Origin: Clostridia bacterium
GTDB taxonomy: Bacteria; Bacillota; Clostridia; Oscillospirales; CAG-272
Direction: 5' to 3'
Assembly (NCBI GenBank): GCA_900768535.1
Contig: CAAGDE010000001.1
Location: 1-64,000 of the forward strand
DNA length: 64,000 bases
Part shown: positions 48,433 to 58,500 of the stretch, in pieces
Layout of the letters: each line of letters begins with the position of its first letter
How positions within the stretch are numbered: the stretch's first letter is position 1
The notes under the pieces: model-generated
Told to the model about the DNA's origin: nothing
The model's database searches: none
The model's input: only the letters and a program-made list of their open reading frames with translations
Made by a program: the position numbers and the translations under genes

Positions 48433-51012
48433 ATGGAAGATAAGCTTTTACGGGATTATCTGAACGGGGAATTCGGCGATCATGTTACCCCGTTCTACTG
48501 GCAGCACGGCAGGGAGCGGAGAATGTGGGATATTTCCGCCAGAATCCGGGAACTGTATGACGACGGCAACCGTTCCTTCTGCATCGAGTCCCGTCCCCAT
48601 CCCGATTTTTTGGGAGAGGAATGGTGGGAGGACATGACCCTTGTAATGGAGACTGCGGAGTCTTTGGGGATGAAGGTCTGGATCATGGACACGAAGCATT
48701 ATCCCACCGGATATCTTTCCGGCTTTGATGTCAGGCATCCGGAGCTGCGTCTTTGGAACCTTGCGGAAAATCATACCGATGTCATGGGACCGGTCAGGGA
48801 CGGTATGGTGATACCGGAGCTTTCCGCGCCGGATGACGTCATCCTCGGGGTCTATGCCTATCCGCGGAAGAGTGAGAGGGAAGGCGATCTCGGAGGCAAC
48901 CCGATTGAATTGACCTCCTGCATTCATGACGGATGTGTGTACTTTGACCTGCCGGACGGGATGTGGAGGATTGTTTACGTCTACCGCACCCGGAAGGGGG
49001 TCAGTGACAGCTTTATCAGTGTGATTGACCCGGAATCGGTGCAGGTGCTGATTGACGAGGTGTATGAGGCGCATTACCGGCATTTGGGGAAATATTTCGG
49101 CAAAACCTTTGCGGGCTTCTTTTCGGACGAGCCGCGGTTCCGCAATCAGCAGATCGGCGGCGGACGGTTTGAATACGGCTACTACAGCAAAACGGTCGGT
49201 CAGCGCGGCATGGGGCTTCCGTGGTCGGATGACGTGCTTCCGATGATGGAGCGGGAACTGCAAATGCCGGCAAAGCGATTTCTGGCGGCGCTTTGGTACG
49301 AGCTTGACGGCGGACTGACGCAGACGGTCCGGCTGGCGTATATGAATGCGGTCAGTACGCTTTACGGAAACAATTTCTCCCGCAGAATCGGTGACTGGTG
49401 CGAAAAGCACGGTGTGCTGTACATGGGACACGTGCAGGAGGATATGGGGGTTCACGCAAGAACCGGAAACGGCTGTGCCCATTTCTTCCGCTGTCAGTGG
49501 GGGCAGGATTTTTCCGGCGTTGACGTGGTGCTTCATCAGGTGGTTCCCGGCTTTGCCCACTACGACACCCGCTCCAAAGACGGATATTTTGTCACCGACG
49601 CAGCGCTTTATCACTATGTTCTCTGTCAGATGGCGGCATCCTCCGCGCATATCAGCAAAAAGATGGGCGGAAAGGCGATGGGGGAGCTTTTTGCCGCATA
49701 TGGCTGGGCGGAGGACGTCCCGATGATGAAATGGCAAGCCGATTTTATGCTGGTTCGTGGCATCAACCGATTCGTTCCCAACGGCTATGATGACCTGTGG
49801 CCGGACGCAGACTGCCCGCCGCAGCTGGGGGTCCGGTTCGATCCGCAATTGCCCGGATACCGGAAGCTGACGGCTTACATGAACAAAACGGCGCACTTGC
49901 TGTCGTGCGGAACGCATATTGCCAATGCGGCGGTGCTTTACCATGCGGAAGCCGAGTGGATGAATCCGCAGGGGTATACCGATATGTCCGTTCCGGCAAA
50001 GGCGCTTTTGGATGCGCAGCTTTGCTATGACATTCTTCCGGTGGATGCCGTTTGCGGGCAGGCTACGGTCGCGGACGGCGCGTTGCTGGTGGCGGGAGAG
50101 CGGTTTGATGCGTTCTTTGTTCCCTACGCCCGGTATCTGCCGAAGCGGTTGATCGGGCAGCTCCGGCGGTTTGCCGCAAAAGGGCTTCCCGTATACTTTG
50201 TGGGCGGTGTACCCGAAGGCTGTGAGGATTTCGGCACGCGGATCGAAGCCGGTGACATCGCACGGGAGATGTATTCCAACGGCTTCTATGACATCAGGGT
50301 TCAGGGAAATTATCCGTTGCTCCGGTTCTATCACCTGAGGAGAGGGAGAACCGATCTGTATTTCTTCTTCAACGAATCCGTGACCGAAACGGTGGATACC
50401 GATGTCATGTTCCGCGAAAAGGGAAGCTGTACGTTCATTGACGGCGCCGCCGACCGGTATTACACCGTCGGGAGCCGGGACGGAAGCCTGCACCTTACGC
50501 TCACGCCATATGAATCGGTACTGCTTGTCTGGAACGGACTTGACGGCAAGGCGCTTTCACAGCCGACCGTTTATGGGGAGCGGAAGCCCCTGGAGCTGAT
50601 TTACGACATCACGCTGGAGAGCTGTCTGGAGCCTGGCGTGGAGAGGCACGCAAGAACCACCGACAGGCTTTATAATATCACGTCCTACAATGAGAATCCG
50701 AGATTTTCCGGGAAAATCCGGTACAGAACGGAGCTGACACTTGACCGGGCGGGGAGCTATGAGCTGGATCTCGGAGCGGTCGGGCAGATTGCAGAGGTCA
50801 CGCTCAACGGCGTTTCCTGCGGCTTGCGGATGTGTGCGCCCTTCCGGTTTGAATTGGGCGAAGCGGTCCGGACCGGAAAAAACGAGCTGATGATTACCGT
50901 ATCCAATACCCTGGTCTATGAACAGCGGGATCCGCTGTCTCCCGCACTGCTGATTCCCGCCAGCGGGCTTCTCGGTCCCGTAACCCTTTCAAAAAAAGGA
51001 GCGTCATCATGA
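48433..51012 (+). CDS. GH106-like glycoside hydrolase (possible alpha-L-rhamnosidase)
   Basis: 859 residues, no signal peptide. The central part has motifs of the GH106 rhamnosidase-related group: GFFSDEPRF near 230, MGHVQEDMG near 335 and VDVVLHQVVPG near 370. The C-terminus (about 740-855) is a GH2-type jelly roll (YELDLGAVGQIAEVTLNG) that packs against such barrels. Assignment to GH106 itself is tentative; related unassigned families share the layout. ATG 48433 is chosen because GAGGTG lies six bases before it. The stop overlaps the beta-galactosidase start (ATGA), and the pair probably works in the cytoplasm on imported oligosaccharides. Confidence 0.7.
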   Translation: MEDKLLRDYLNGEFGDHVTPFYWQHGRERRMWDISARIRELYDDGNRSFCIESRPHPDFLGEEWWEDMTLVMETAESLGMKVWIMDTKHYPTGYLSGFDVRHPELRLWNLAENHTDVMGPVRDGMVIPELSAPDDVILGVYAYPRKSEREGDLGGNPIELTSCIHDGCVYFDLPDGMWRIVYVYRTRKGVSDSFISVIDPESVQVLIDEVYEAHYRHLGKYFGKTFAGFFSDEPRFRNQQIGGGRFEYGYYSKTVGQRGMGLPWSDDVLPMMERELQMPAKRFLAALWYELDGGLTQTVRLAYMNAVSTLYGNNFSRRIGDWCEKHGVLYMGHVQEDMGVHARTGNGCAHFFRCQWGQDFSGVDVVLHQVVPGFAHYDTRSKDGYFVTDAALYHYVLCQMAASSAHISKKMGGKAMGELFAAYGWAEDVPMMKWQADFMLVRGINRFVPNGYDDLWPDADCPPQLGVRFDPQLPGYRKLTAYMNKTAHLLSCGTHIANAAVLYHAEAEWMNPQGYTDMSVPAKALLDAQLCYDILPVDAVCGQATVADGALLVAGERFDAFFVPYARYLPKRLIGQLRRFAAKGLPVYFVGGVPEGCEDFGTRIEAGDIAREMYSNGFYDIRVQGNYPLLRFYHLRRGRTDLYFFFNESVTETVDTDVMFREKGSCTFIDGAADRYYTVGSRDGSLHLTLTPYESVLLVWNGLDGKALSQPTVYGERKPLELIYDITLESCLEPGVERHARTTDRLYNITSYNENPRFSGKIRYRTELTLDRAGSYELDLGAVGQIAEVTLNGVSCGLRMCAPFRFELGEAVRTGKNELMITVSNTLVYEQRDPLSPALLIPASGLLGPVTLSKKGASS

Positions 51013-54000
51013 ACCCTTTGCAAAAATTATGCTACCATACCTCAAACGAACATCTGCACGTGGGATGCGAAACACCGCGGGCGTATTTTATCCCGTATTC
51101 CGATGTGAAAACGGCATTGACCGATGAGAGAAACAATTCCGACCGGATGCTCTCCCTGTGCGGTACGTGGGATTTTTGCTACTATCGGTCGGTCGCAGAG
51201 CTGGAAGACTTTCCGTCGGCGGACTTTCCGGCTGCCCATGATACCGTTACCGTGCCGGGCTGTTGGCAAACCTACCTGGACCGGAATTACGACAAGCCCC
51301 AGTATACCAACGTCCGCTATCCCTTTCCGGTGGATCCCCCACACGTTCCAGCCATCAACCCCTGCGGGCTCTATCACAGAACCGTGACGCTGACCGCAGA
51401 GCAGCTCCGGAACCGCACCGTTTACATCAATTTCGAAGGGGTGGACTCCTGCTTCTATCTTTACGTGAACAACCGCTTTGCCGCCTACAGCCAGGTTTCC
51501 CACTGTACAAGCGAGGTTGATCTGACCGATTTCCTCAGGGTCGGCGAGAACGACTTCCGGGTGCTGGTGTTCAAGTGGTGCGACGGCTCCTACCTGGAGG
51601 ATCAGGATAAGTACCGCTTTTCGGGCATTTTCCGCGAGGTTTATCTGCTGTTTCGCCCGAAGGTTCATCTGCGCGATCTGTTCTTTCGCGGCTTACCCGA
51701 TGAGGATCTGAAGAACGGGGCTTTGGAGCTTACGCTCAGCACCAACGGCAGGGCGGATGTCAGGCTCTTCCTGACCGATCCGGAAGGGAACGCGGTGTCG
51801 GAGGAAACCGTCACCGTTGACGGAGAAGCGAAGCTGAAGCGGAGAATCGGAAGCCTGTCGCTTTGGAGCGATGAAATTCCGCGGCTTTATACGCTTCTGG
51901 CGGAATGCAACGGGGAGGTGATCCCGTTCTTCGTTGGATTCCGGCGGCTGGAGATCAAAAACCGGGTCTTTTATATCAACGGACAGAAGGTCAAGGCGAA
52001 GGGCATCAACCGCCATGACTCCGATCCGCAGACCGGGTATACCGTAACCATGGAGCAGATGCGCCGGGAGCTTGGAATCATCAAGCGTCACAACATCAAC
52101 TTTATCCGCACCAGTCATTATCCAAACGACCCGCGCTTTCCGGGGCTTTGCGATAAAATCGGCATATATCTTTGCGATGAAGCCGATCTGGAGTGCCACG
52201 GAATGTTCCGCAGCAGGGATCCGCACGCGGGCTACGATGACCCGGAATGGAACCGCCTGACCGATTCTCCCGAATGGCGGGCAGCCTATCTTGACCGCGC
52301 CGAGAGGATGCTGGAGCGGGATAAAAACCACCCGTCCGTTGTGATGTGGTCTGTCGGCAACGAGTCGGGCTACGGCGCCAACCACCGTGCCATGTCTGCT
52401 TATTTTCATTCCAGAACGCCGGAAATTCCGGTACAGAATGACGGCGCGACCCGGTGGCATTCCCGTGCGCTGACATCGGAACCGGATGACGGATACCTAA
52501 GGCAGATGCTCTGCCGGGATGTGGATATTGACGCGCGGATGTACCTCCGCCCGGAACTGATTCAAAAGGGCTTTTTGGAAAATCCCTATCTGAAAAATCC
52601 CTTTTGGCTCTGCGAACACAGCCATGCAATGGGAAACAGCCCCGGATGCCTGGCGAGATACTGGGACTGCATTGATTCCGATGACCGCTTCTTTGGCGGC
52701 TGTGTGTGGGAATTCTGTGACCATTCGGTCAATATCGGAACCGTCCGGAGACCGAAATTTACCTACGGCGGCGATTTCGGGGAATTCCCGAATGACGGCA
52801 ATTTCTGTGTGGACGGAATGGTTTCTCCCGATCGCAAGCCCCATTCCGGAATGCTGGAATATAAACAGATTATCCGCCCGGTCAGGGCAAAGCTGCTCTC
52901 ACCGGACGGAAGAATTGCGGTTCGGAGTATGCGGTATTTCCGATCGCTCTCCGACCTCTCCCTGCGCTGGCGGCTGGAGCAGGACGGTGCGGTGCTGGCA
53001 AAGGGAAGGATCGCCGCGTTGCACATCGAGCCGGGAGAAACGGAGCAGTATTCGCTGGCGCTTCCCGAACCGGACGGACGTCCCGGCAGACGGCTGCTGT
53101 ATCTGTCCTTTGTGCAGAACCGGGATACCGATTGGGCGAAGGCGGGGTATGAGGTGGGCTTTGAGCAGTTCGGACTGCCGTTTGTTCCGCACATTCCGGA
53201 AAGGCTGCCAGCAACCGGGATCCGGATTAGGGAAACAGACCGGCAAACGGTTCTGACCGCCGGCGGTGCGGTGCTTGCCGTCTCAAGGCTGACAGGCTTT
53301 GTCGAATCGTACAGCCGGGACGGCAGAGAACAGCTTGCCTCCCCCCTGAAGCCGACGGTATGGCACGCGCCAACCGACAACGAGCGGCATATCCGCAACG
53401 ATTGGGCGGATATCGGCTTCGATACGGCTGTTCCCGAATGCTACGGCATCCGTATAACCGAAGCGACTGCAGAGCGAGCGGCGGTAGAGGTGCTTTTCAA
53501 GCTGTCGCCCCTGTCCCGCGCTCCGCTGGCGGAGGTTACGGTGCGGTACGTCTTTGCGGGGGACGGAACGCTTTCCGTATTTGCGCATCTGTCCCGTCCG
53601 GCAGGACAGCCTCCTTTGCCGCGGTTCGGCTTTACCTTTGCAATGCCAAAGGGGAGTGAGTCGCTGGAGTGGTATGGCATGGGACCGACCGACTGCTATG
53701 CGGACAAATGCCACGCCGCGCATATGGGAACTTTCAAAACCACGGTTTCGCGGCATTTTGAGCACTACATCCGTCCGCAGGAAAACATGGCGCACGCGGG
53801 CACCGAGTGGGTTCGGATAACCTCCGGGAAAGGCGGAATGCTTTGCGTCGGGACAAAAGAACAGCCGGTGTTCAGCTTTAACTGCTCGCACTATACCGAT
53901 GCACAGCTGACCCGCACCGCGCATGACTATGAGCTGAAGCCGCGGGCGGAGACGGTTGTTCATATCGACAGCCGTCATGCGGGCATCGGTTCGGAGTCCT

Positions 54001-54134
54001 GTGGGCTGCCCCTGGAGGAGCGGTATAAAATCAACGATACCGAAACAGACTTCTCCTTCCGCCTGATCCCGCTTGCGGACAGAGACGGCTGCAACCCCTA
54101 TGCACAGCTGGACGAGCGGGGGCTGATAACATGA
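51009..54134 (+). CDS. lacZ: GH2 beta-galactosidase, LacZ type
   Basis: 1041 residues, close to the E. coli enzyme in length and domain order: sugar-binding jelly roll (GCWQTY, then CGLYHRTVTL), immunoglobulin-like domain, TIM barrel, and a C-terminal Bgal_small_N domain (from about 745; VWHAPTDNERH). The acid/base is Glu452 in GNESGYG and the nucleophile Glu536 in LCEHSHAMGNS. It hydrolyses terminal beta-galactosides, or related beta-glycosides, in the cytoplasm. It is coupled to the GH106-like gene. It ends only nine bases from the convergent gene at 54144. Confidence 0.92.
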   Translation: MNPLQKLCYHTSNEHLHVGCETPRAYFIPYSDVKTALTDERNNSDRMLSLCGTWDFCYYRSVAELEDFPSADFPAAHDTVTVPGCWQTYLDRNYDKPQYTNVRYPFPVDPPHVPAINPCGLYHRTVTLTAEQLRNRTVYINFEGVDSCFYLYVNNRFAAYSQVSHCTSEVDLTDFLRVGENDFRVLVFKWCDGSYLEDQDKYRFSGIFREVYLLFRPKVHLRDLFFRGLPDEDLKNGALELTLSTNGRADVRLFLTDPEGNAVSEETVTVDGEAKLKRRIGSLSLWSDEIPRLYTLLAECNGEVIPFFVGFRRLEIKNRVFYINGQKVKAKGINRHDSDPQTGYTVTMEQMRRELGIIKRHNINFIRTSHYPNDPRFPGLCDKIGIYLCDEADLECHGMFRSRDPHAGYDDPEWNRLTDSPEWRAAYLDRAERMLERDKNHPSVVMWSVGNESGYGANHRAMSAYFHSRTPEIPVQNDGATRWHSRALTSEPDDGYLRQMLCRDVDIDARMYLRPELIQKGFLENPYLKNPFWLCEHSHAMGNSPGCLARYWDCIDSDDRFFGGCVWEFCDHSVNIGTVRRPKFTYGGDFGEFPNDGNFCVDGMVSPDRKPHSGMLEYKQIIRPVRAKLLSPDGRIAVRSMRYFRSLSDLSLRWRLEQDGAVLAKGRIAALHIEPGETEQYSLALPEPDGRPGRRLLYLSFVQNRDTDWAKAGYEVGFEQFGLPFVPHIPERLPATGIRIRETDRQTVLTAGGAVLAVSRLTGFVESYSRDGREQLASPLKPTVWHAPTDNERHIRNDWADIGFDTAVPECYGIRITEATAERAAVEVLFKLSPLSRAPLAEVTVRYVFAGDGTLSVFAHLSRPAGQPPLPRFGFTFAMPKGSESLEWYGMGPTDCYADKCHAAHMGTFKTTVSRHFEHYIRPQENMAHAGTEWVRITSGKGGMLCVGTKEQPVFSFNCSHYTDAQLTRTAHDYELKPRAETVVHIDSRHAGIGSESCGLPLEERYKINDTETDFSFRLIPLADRDGCNPYAQLDERGLIT

Positions 54135-54143
54135 TCTTCCTGT

Positions 54144-55235
54144 TCACCGCGTGCCGGAACCGGTTTTTGGAATGCTTACCGGTTCTGCGGCACCGGTTGA
54201 CAGGGAGCGGATTCCGGCGTCCAGTTCCGCCATGACGGTCAGGTTGAAATCCCGCAGCATCAGCTCCGAGACGGGATGCCCGTGCACCAGGTGCCGATAC
54301 AGATCATCGGCGATGTCCGGAAAATCGTCCGCATCGACGGTATAAACCGCATCGGGAGGGGTGAATTTGTGATCGAAGCGCCGATACAGCTTCACCTCCG
54401 GGGAAAAACGGTCGGCAACCAGCACACCGTCCGAGCCGTAAACCACGGGACCCGTCGGGATTTCGCCGCTGTTGACGGTTGACCACGATCCCTCCACCCA
54501 GCCGACGCAGTCACCGAAATCCATCAGAAACGCGGAGTAGTCCTCGGCGTCGGAATAGGGCATCATAAAGTTTTTCGATATGCCGAATTCGCGCAGAGCC
54601 GGCTTTCCGAGCAGATAGGTGAGCAGGGCGTGCCCGTAACCGGCATAATCCATGATCGATCCGCCGCCCAGCTCCCGGTGAAACCACCACATTTTTCTTC
54701 GCTTCTCCGGTGTATATCTGCCGCTGTGGGGGCCCAGCGTGGCGGGACTGCGGTACTGAATCCGCAGAACCCGTCCGACCGCTCCCTCCCGGATCAGCTC
54801 CCGTACCCGTTCGAAAGCACGGCACCAGATAATCGGCCATTTCACAAACAGGGGAACCCCGTATCCTTCGGAGGAACGGTACATCCGCATGGCGTCCTCC
54901 AGTGAAACCGCCATCGGCTTTTCGACTACGGAAACGATTCCCCGCGCACAGCATTCCTCCGCCATATCCGGATAGCGGCTGATGGTGGAGCAGACGGCAA
55001 CCACATCCGGGCGCAGGTCAAGCAGATCCCGGTAATTTGCGTACAGCGTACCGAAATCCCCGCCCAGATTCCGGAGTCGGCGCACCTCGCTGTCCTCCGG
55101 ATAGCTCCCGTCCTTTGCCGGAACATCGGCACAGCCGAGGATGTCGTACTGCTCCGGATGACGTAGGAAGCTGTCACGGAACTGTCTTGCATGAATATGA
55201 TCGAATCCGATGATTCCGACCGTCAGCTTTTTCAC
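54144..55235 (-). CDS. Gfo/Idh/MocA-family oxidoreductase (1)
   Basis: 363 residues from the GTG at 55235, which has GAGAGG eight bases upstream; a GTG at 55244 is too close to that site. Layout: N-terminal Rossmann domain, VVEKPMAVS with the catalytic-region Lys, and a C-terminal alpha/beta domain with GGGSIMDYAGYG. The nucleotide loop reads GIIGFDHIHARQ, not the usual GxGxxG/A, and the protein at 59595 has a similar variant (GCAHMH). Family enzymes oxidise or reduce sugars and sugar derivatives with NAD(P). It is the last gene of the minus-strand unit that begins at 61849. Confidence 0.85.
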   Translation of the reverse strand: MKKLTVGIIGFDHIHARQFRDSFLRHPEQYDILGCADVPAKDGSYPEDSEVRRLRNLGGDFGTLYANYRDLLDLRPDVVAVCSTISRYPDMAEECCARGIVSVVEKPMAVSLEDAMRMYRSSEGYGVPLFVKWPIIWCRAFERVRELIREGAVGRVLRIQYRSPATLGPHSGRYTPEKRRKMWWFHRELGGGSIMDYAGYGHALLTYLLGKPALREFGISKNFMMPYSDAEDYSAFLMDFGDCVGWVEGSWSTVNSGEIPTGPVVYGSDGVLVADRFSPEVKLYRRFDHKFTPPDAVYTVDADDFPDIADDLYRHLVHGHPVSELMLRDFNLTVMAELDAGIRSLSTGAAEPVSIPKTGSGTR

Positions 55236-55247
55236 GGCACGCACCTC

Positions 55248-56471
55248 TCAATCCTTATAATCAAGATCCGTCCACACGCCGGCGTGGTCGGTTCCGGCAA
55301 GCATAGCCTCATCCGCGATGATGCCGTGACATTTCGCCTGCAGTCCGCCGCGCAGGAACACAAAATCAATTACGCTTTTTCTGTATCGCGGGATTTCCCG
55401 GATGACGTCATAGGTCGGAAGCATGATACCAAGCTCGCTGTCGGGTTCGTCCGGCAGATCGTGGCAGGTTCCGATCTCCATGCGCAGAGGAGACTCCGTA
55501 AAGGAATCGCGGAAGCCGTTTTGCAGCAGCAGTCTGTACGGGTCGGAATCCGCCGTACAGTTGATATCTCCGCCACCGACAAAGGGACAGCCGTATTTCC
55601 GCTCGGCGTCTCCGATCAGTTCGGCGGTTTCTTTGACGTTCTGCAGACGCGTCCGATTGCCGAGCTCGTCCCCGGTATAATAGAAATGATGCGAATAAAC
55701 ACCGATTTTCCGGTTGCATTTCCGATCGGACAGCACTGCCCAGGAGAGCGATTTGGAGGCAAAATTGTTTGCGCCGCTGAAGACGTGATAGCCGCTGTCG
55801 ATCAGTCGGAAGCGGGAGGCACGGTAGAATACGGGATTGAAATTGTCGCTCCGGGCTTCGCTGTCCCGCACCTCGCGCCAGCCGCTCCGGAGCAGCTCGC
55901 TTGTTACGGTATCCTCCACTCTCCGGGCGCGCGGACTGGACTCCTGAAAGAGGAGAAGATCGGGGTCGTATGTACGGTATACGGCGTGAAGCAGGCGCAT
56001 CCGCTCCCCGCTGTTTTTTCCGGCGCCGAAGATATTGTTGGAGAGGACCCGCAGATCCCCGTGCCGGGTCAGGCACCGCCCGCGTTCCCCCGGCAGTTCC
56101 TCCGCAGAGCCGCAGAACAGGTCACCGTTGACCAGCACCTGCCGCTCCCTGCCAAAACACGAGTCCGTGACGAAATTCCATGCGAGTTCATAGCCGAAAA
56201 TCGATTCGAAGGCGATTTTCAGCCGGTATTTTGTTGCGTTTACAACATACTCATGCGGTTGAAGAAGAATATCCGTCCGGCAGGTCTGACCGATGAGAAT
56301 TTCCTGCCGGGCGGCAGGGGCTGTGTCGTCCTGCAGGGGGAGCGCGATGCCGTATTCCTCCTTGATGCGGCGGAACAGGCGCTTTGCAAACCGTTCGGCA
56401 AGCACTGCCCGGCTCTGCCAGACAATGGTGAACTCCCGCAGCGGGATATCGCCCAAAAACCATTCCTTCAT
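55248..56471 (-). CDS. EEP-fold phosphoesterase fused to a glycosidase-helper-like N-domain
   Basis: 407 residues, no signal peptide. Residues about 10-110 contain AERFAKRLFRRIKEEYGIAL and QEILIGQTCR, resembling the small domain found ahead of alpha-glucuronidase-type barrels and seen here also in the 7216 and 63236 proteins. The rest is an EEP domain with VLSNNIFG, FQESSP, YSHHFYYTG, GGGDINC, IDFVFL and a final TDH, so the catalytic residues are present. The pairing with a sugar-binding-type domain suggests a phosphorylated or phosphodiester-linked glycan as substrate. It is flanked by an oxidoreductase (12-bp gap) and the GH-A glycosidase (22-bp gap). Confidence 0.78.
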   Translation of the reverse strand: MKEWFLGDIPLREFTIVWQSRAVLAERFAKRLFRRIKEEYGIALPLQDDTAPAARQEILIGQTCRTDILLQPHEYVVNATKYRLKIAFESIFGYELAWNFVTDSCFGRERQVLVNGDLFCGSAEELPGERGRCLTRHGDLRVLSNNIFGAGKNSGERMRLLHAVYRTYDPDLLLFQESSPRARRVEDTVTSELLRSGWREVRDSEARSDNFNPVFYRASRFRLIDSGYHVFSGANNFASKSLSWAVLSDRKCNRKIGVYSHHFYYTGDELGNRTRLQNVKETAELIGDAERKYGCPFVGGGDINCTADSDPYRLLLQNGFRDSFTESPLRMEIGTCHDLPDEPDSELGIMLPTYDVIREIPRYRKSVIDFVFLRGGLQAKCHGIIADEAMLAGTDHAGVWTDLDYKD

Positions 56472-56493
56472 GTCTGTCCGACTCCTTTTTGAT

Positions 56494-58470
56494 TTATTCT
56501 GCCTGAATCAGATAATAAACGGCACGGTAATGCGCACCTGTACGGAAGGTAAGCCGACCGTCTGCCCAGTGTGTGTCGAGCATACCGACCTCCAGCCCCT
56601 CTGCGTTGATGGCGTGAACGCAGAGATCCTGCCGCTCTGTCTGAATTGTGATCTCAGCGCAGATCACCTCGGCGACAATCGGCTCGTGACCGAAGGAGAC
56701 GGTTTTGTCGCCCTCCGCCGCAAAGCCGGTATTCCGGACTCTGCCGACGGCGGTGAGCAGCATATTGTCGCTTTCCCCGATCTCCGAATCGGAAAGGGAG
56801 CTGACGGCAACCACGGCAAAATCGTTCTCTACCTGCACCGAGACGGTACCCATTTCCAGAACGCCCTTTCCGCCAAGCCGCCCGTAGGCGCACTTGGTAC
56901 GGGGGGAGTTGATGGTGCCGTAGCTTTTTTTCGGATTCCGGTAAAGCTCACCGGTGTCGGACACAATTCCGTCCGCTCCGGGGTGGAGGTATTCCTCCGC
57001 CTCGTCAACGATCCGGTCGGCATCGGGGGCGATTCCGTCGAAGCAGGATGCAACCTGATTGCATTCCACGCCGAGCTGCATGGCGCCGTGAACGGTTTTA
57101 TCCAATGCCGTGATGTTGCAGGCGATCTTTGCCTTTGCCGGAGCGATATCTCCTCGGCGGACAATGAGTGCGGCGTGGTAAAACAGACCGAATTTGGCGG
57201 GATCGTTCCATGTGCTGAAGATGCCCTCCCGATAGGGAATCTTCCCGATGGAATCCGAGGAAAATTCCTTACCGAGCAGCTTCATATTGTCAAGCCCGGT
57301 GCTGTAGGCATAGGTATGGATCGCCATTCCGCACCAATCCTGAAGATTGTTGATTGCGGCATAGAAAATCGGGCTCTCCGCACGGTAGGGGTTCGGCCAC
57401 GGCATATCCCACTCCGAAAGAAAGAACGGTTTGTCAAAGGAACGCATTTTTGCCGGCTTTGCAAAACCGGTGACAGGGCTTTCGGATATGGAGCGCGCGG
57501 TGCAGAATTTTTCATCCTCTCCCCAGCGCCAGTCGTAGACGTAATAATGACTGTCGGTAAAGTCCATATCGCACAGATTGTCCTTCAGAATGGCGCTCTC
57601 CCGCGTCCAGTTGGTACCCGTAATCGGAATTCTGACTCCGAGGGAGCGGAGATGCTTGTGCATTTCCCGGTAATAGGCTTGCGAAAGCTGCATTTTGTAT
57701 TCCGTCACAAGCGGGGAGTTTTGATTGATATCGCAGGCTGCGGCATCCCCGTCTGCCCCTTTTTCCTTCAGCCATGCCGCAAAGCCTTCCCGGAACCGGG
57801 TGACATACGGCTCCGCCCGCAACGCGCAGTTGACCCCGGAATAGAGATCCGTCTCGTTTACGATTTCGCAAAGCACGAACACGGGATCATCGCAGTACGC
57901 AAGACGGGTGTACGGATTGAAATGCCGCCACAGCTGCGTGGCATATTCCTTTTGCAGATCAATCAGGTGCCGGTCGAAAATGCAGTAGGGCTTTGCGGCA
58001 TCCTGCAGTGCAATCGCGTTGTCCACGCCGTCCAGTGTCTTGAATTTCCGATAGGTCAGAAGGTCAAGGTAGCAGTAAATTCCCTCCGCCTTCAGGCAAC
58101 AGATCAGGTAGTCCAGCCGATCCATGCTTTCCGCATCCAATTCACGCGTACCGTGGCGCCGTCCCTTGGCAAACTGAAAAATATTCGGGGTGTTCCATTC
58201 GGCATCCAGCTGATGGAACCGGACGATATTGCAGCCGCACATTGCCAGCCGCCTGGCAACCCGGCGGCTGTATTCATGCGAGGGGAAACAGGCGCCGCCG
58301 TTGAAATTGACGCCCCAGAATTTTCCGGGTGTACCGTCCTCAAACCGGAAATGCGAGCCGTCCGTCTGCAGAAAACCGTGCCGTCCGGCAGGCTTTTCCG
58401 ATTCGAACAGGAAGGATATATCAATTGGCATTTTGTCCGGGTATGCCGGCATCGGAATTGTTTTTGTCAT
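56494..58470 (-). CDS. Clan GH-A glycoside hydrolase (GH5-like)
   Basis: 658 residues, no signal peptide. The TIM barrel opens FWGVNFNGGACFP and NIVRFHQLD, carries the Asn-Glu pair of clan GH-A in VFVLCEIVNETDL (about 205), the probable acid/base, and a likely nucleophile Glu in FFLSEWDMPW (about 355). A C-terminal beta domain follows. The clan covers GH5 and many unassigned groups, so substrate is uncertain: a beta-glucoside, mannoside or galactoside. AAAGGAGG precedes the ATG. It follows the three-oxidoreductase block by 30 bp on the same transcript. Confidence 0.78.
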   Translation of the reverse strand: MTKTIPMPAYPDKMPIDISFLFESEKPAGRHGFLQTDGSHFRFEDGTPGKFWGVNFNGGACFPSHEYSRRVARRLAMCGCNIVRFHQLDAEWNTPNIFQFAKGRRHGTRELDAESMDRLDYLICCLKAEGIYCYLDLLTYRKFKTLDGVDNAIALQDAAKPYCIFDRHLIDLQKEYATQLWRHFNPYTRLAYCDDPVFVLCEIVNETDLYSGVNCALRAEPYVTRFREGFAAWLKEKGADGDAAACDINQNSPLVTEYKMQLSQAYYREMHKHLRSLGVRIPITGTNWTRESAILKDNLCDMDFTDSHYYVYDWRWGEDEKFCTARSISESPVTGFAKPAKMRSFDKPFFLSEWDMPWPNPYRAESPIFYAAINNLQDWCGMAIHTYAYSTGLDNMKLLGKEFSSDSIGKIPYREGIFSTWNDPAKFGLFYHAALIVRRGDIAPAKAKIACNITALDKTVHGAMQLGVECNQVASCFDGIAPDADRIVDEAEEYLHPGADGIVSDTGELYRNPKKSYGTINSPRTKCAYGRLGGKGVLEMGTVSVQVENDFAVVAVSSLSDSEIGESDNMLLTAVGRVRNTGFAAEGDKTVSFGHEPIVAEVICAEITIQTERQDLCVHAINAEGLEVGMLDTHWADGRLTFRTGAHYRAVYYLIQAE

Positions 58471-58500
58471 GTTGACCTCCTTTAAATCAGACGGTTCCGG

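Noticed and set aside
56293..58485. A 730-codon open frame on the plus strand
   Set aside because: It is opposite the clan GH-A glycosidase; composition and lack of motifs mark it as an antisense shadow.
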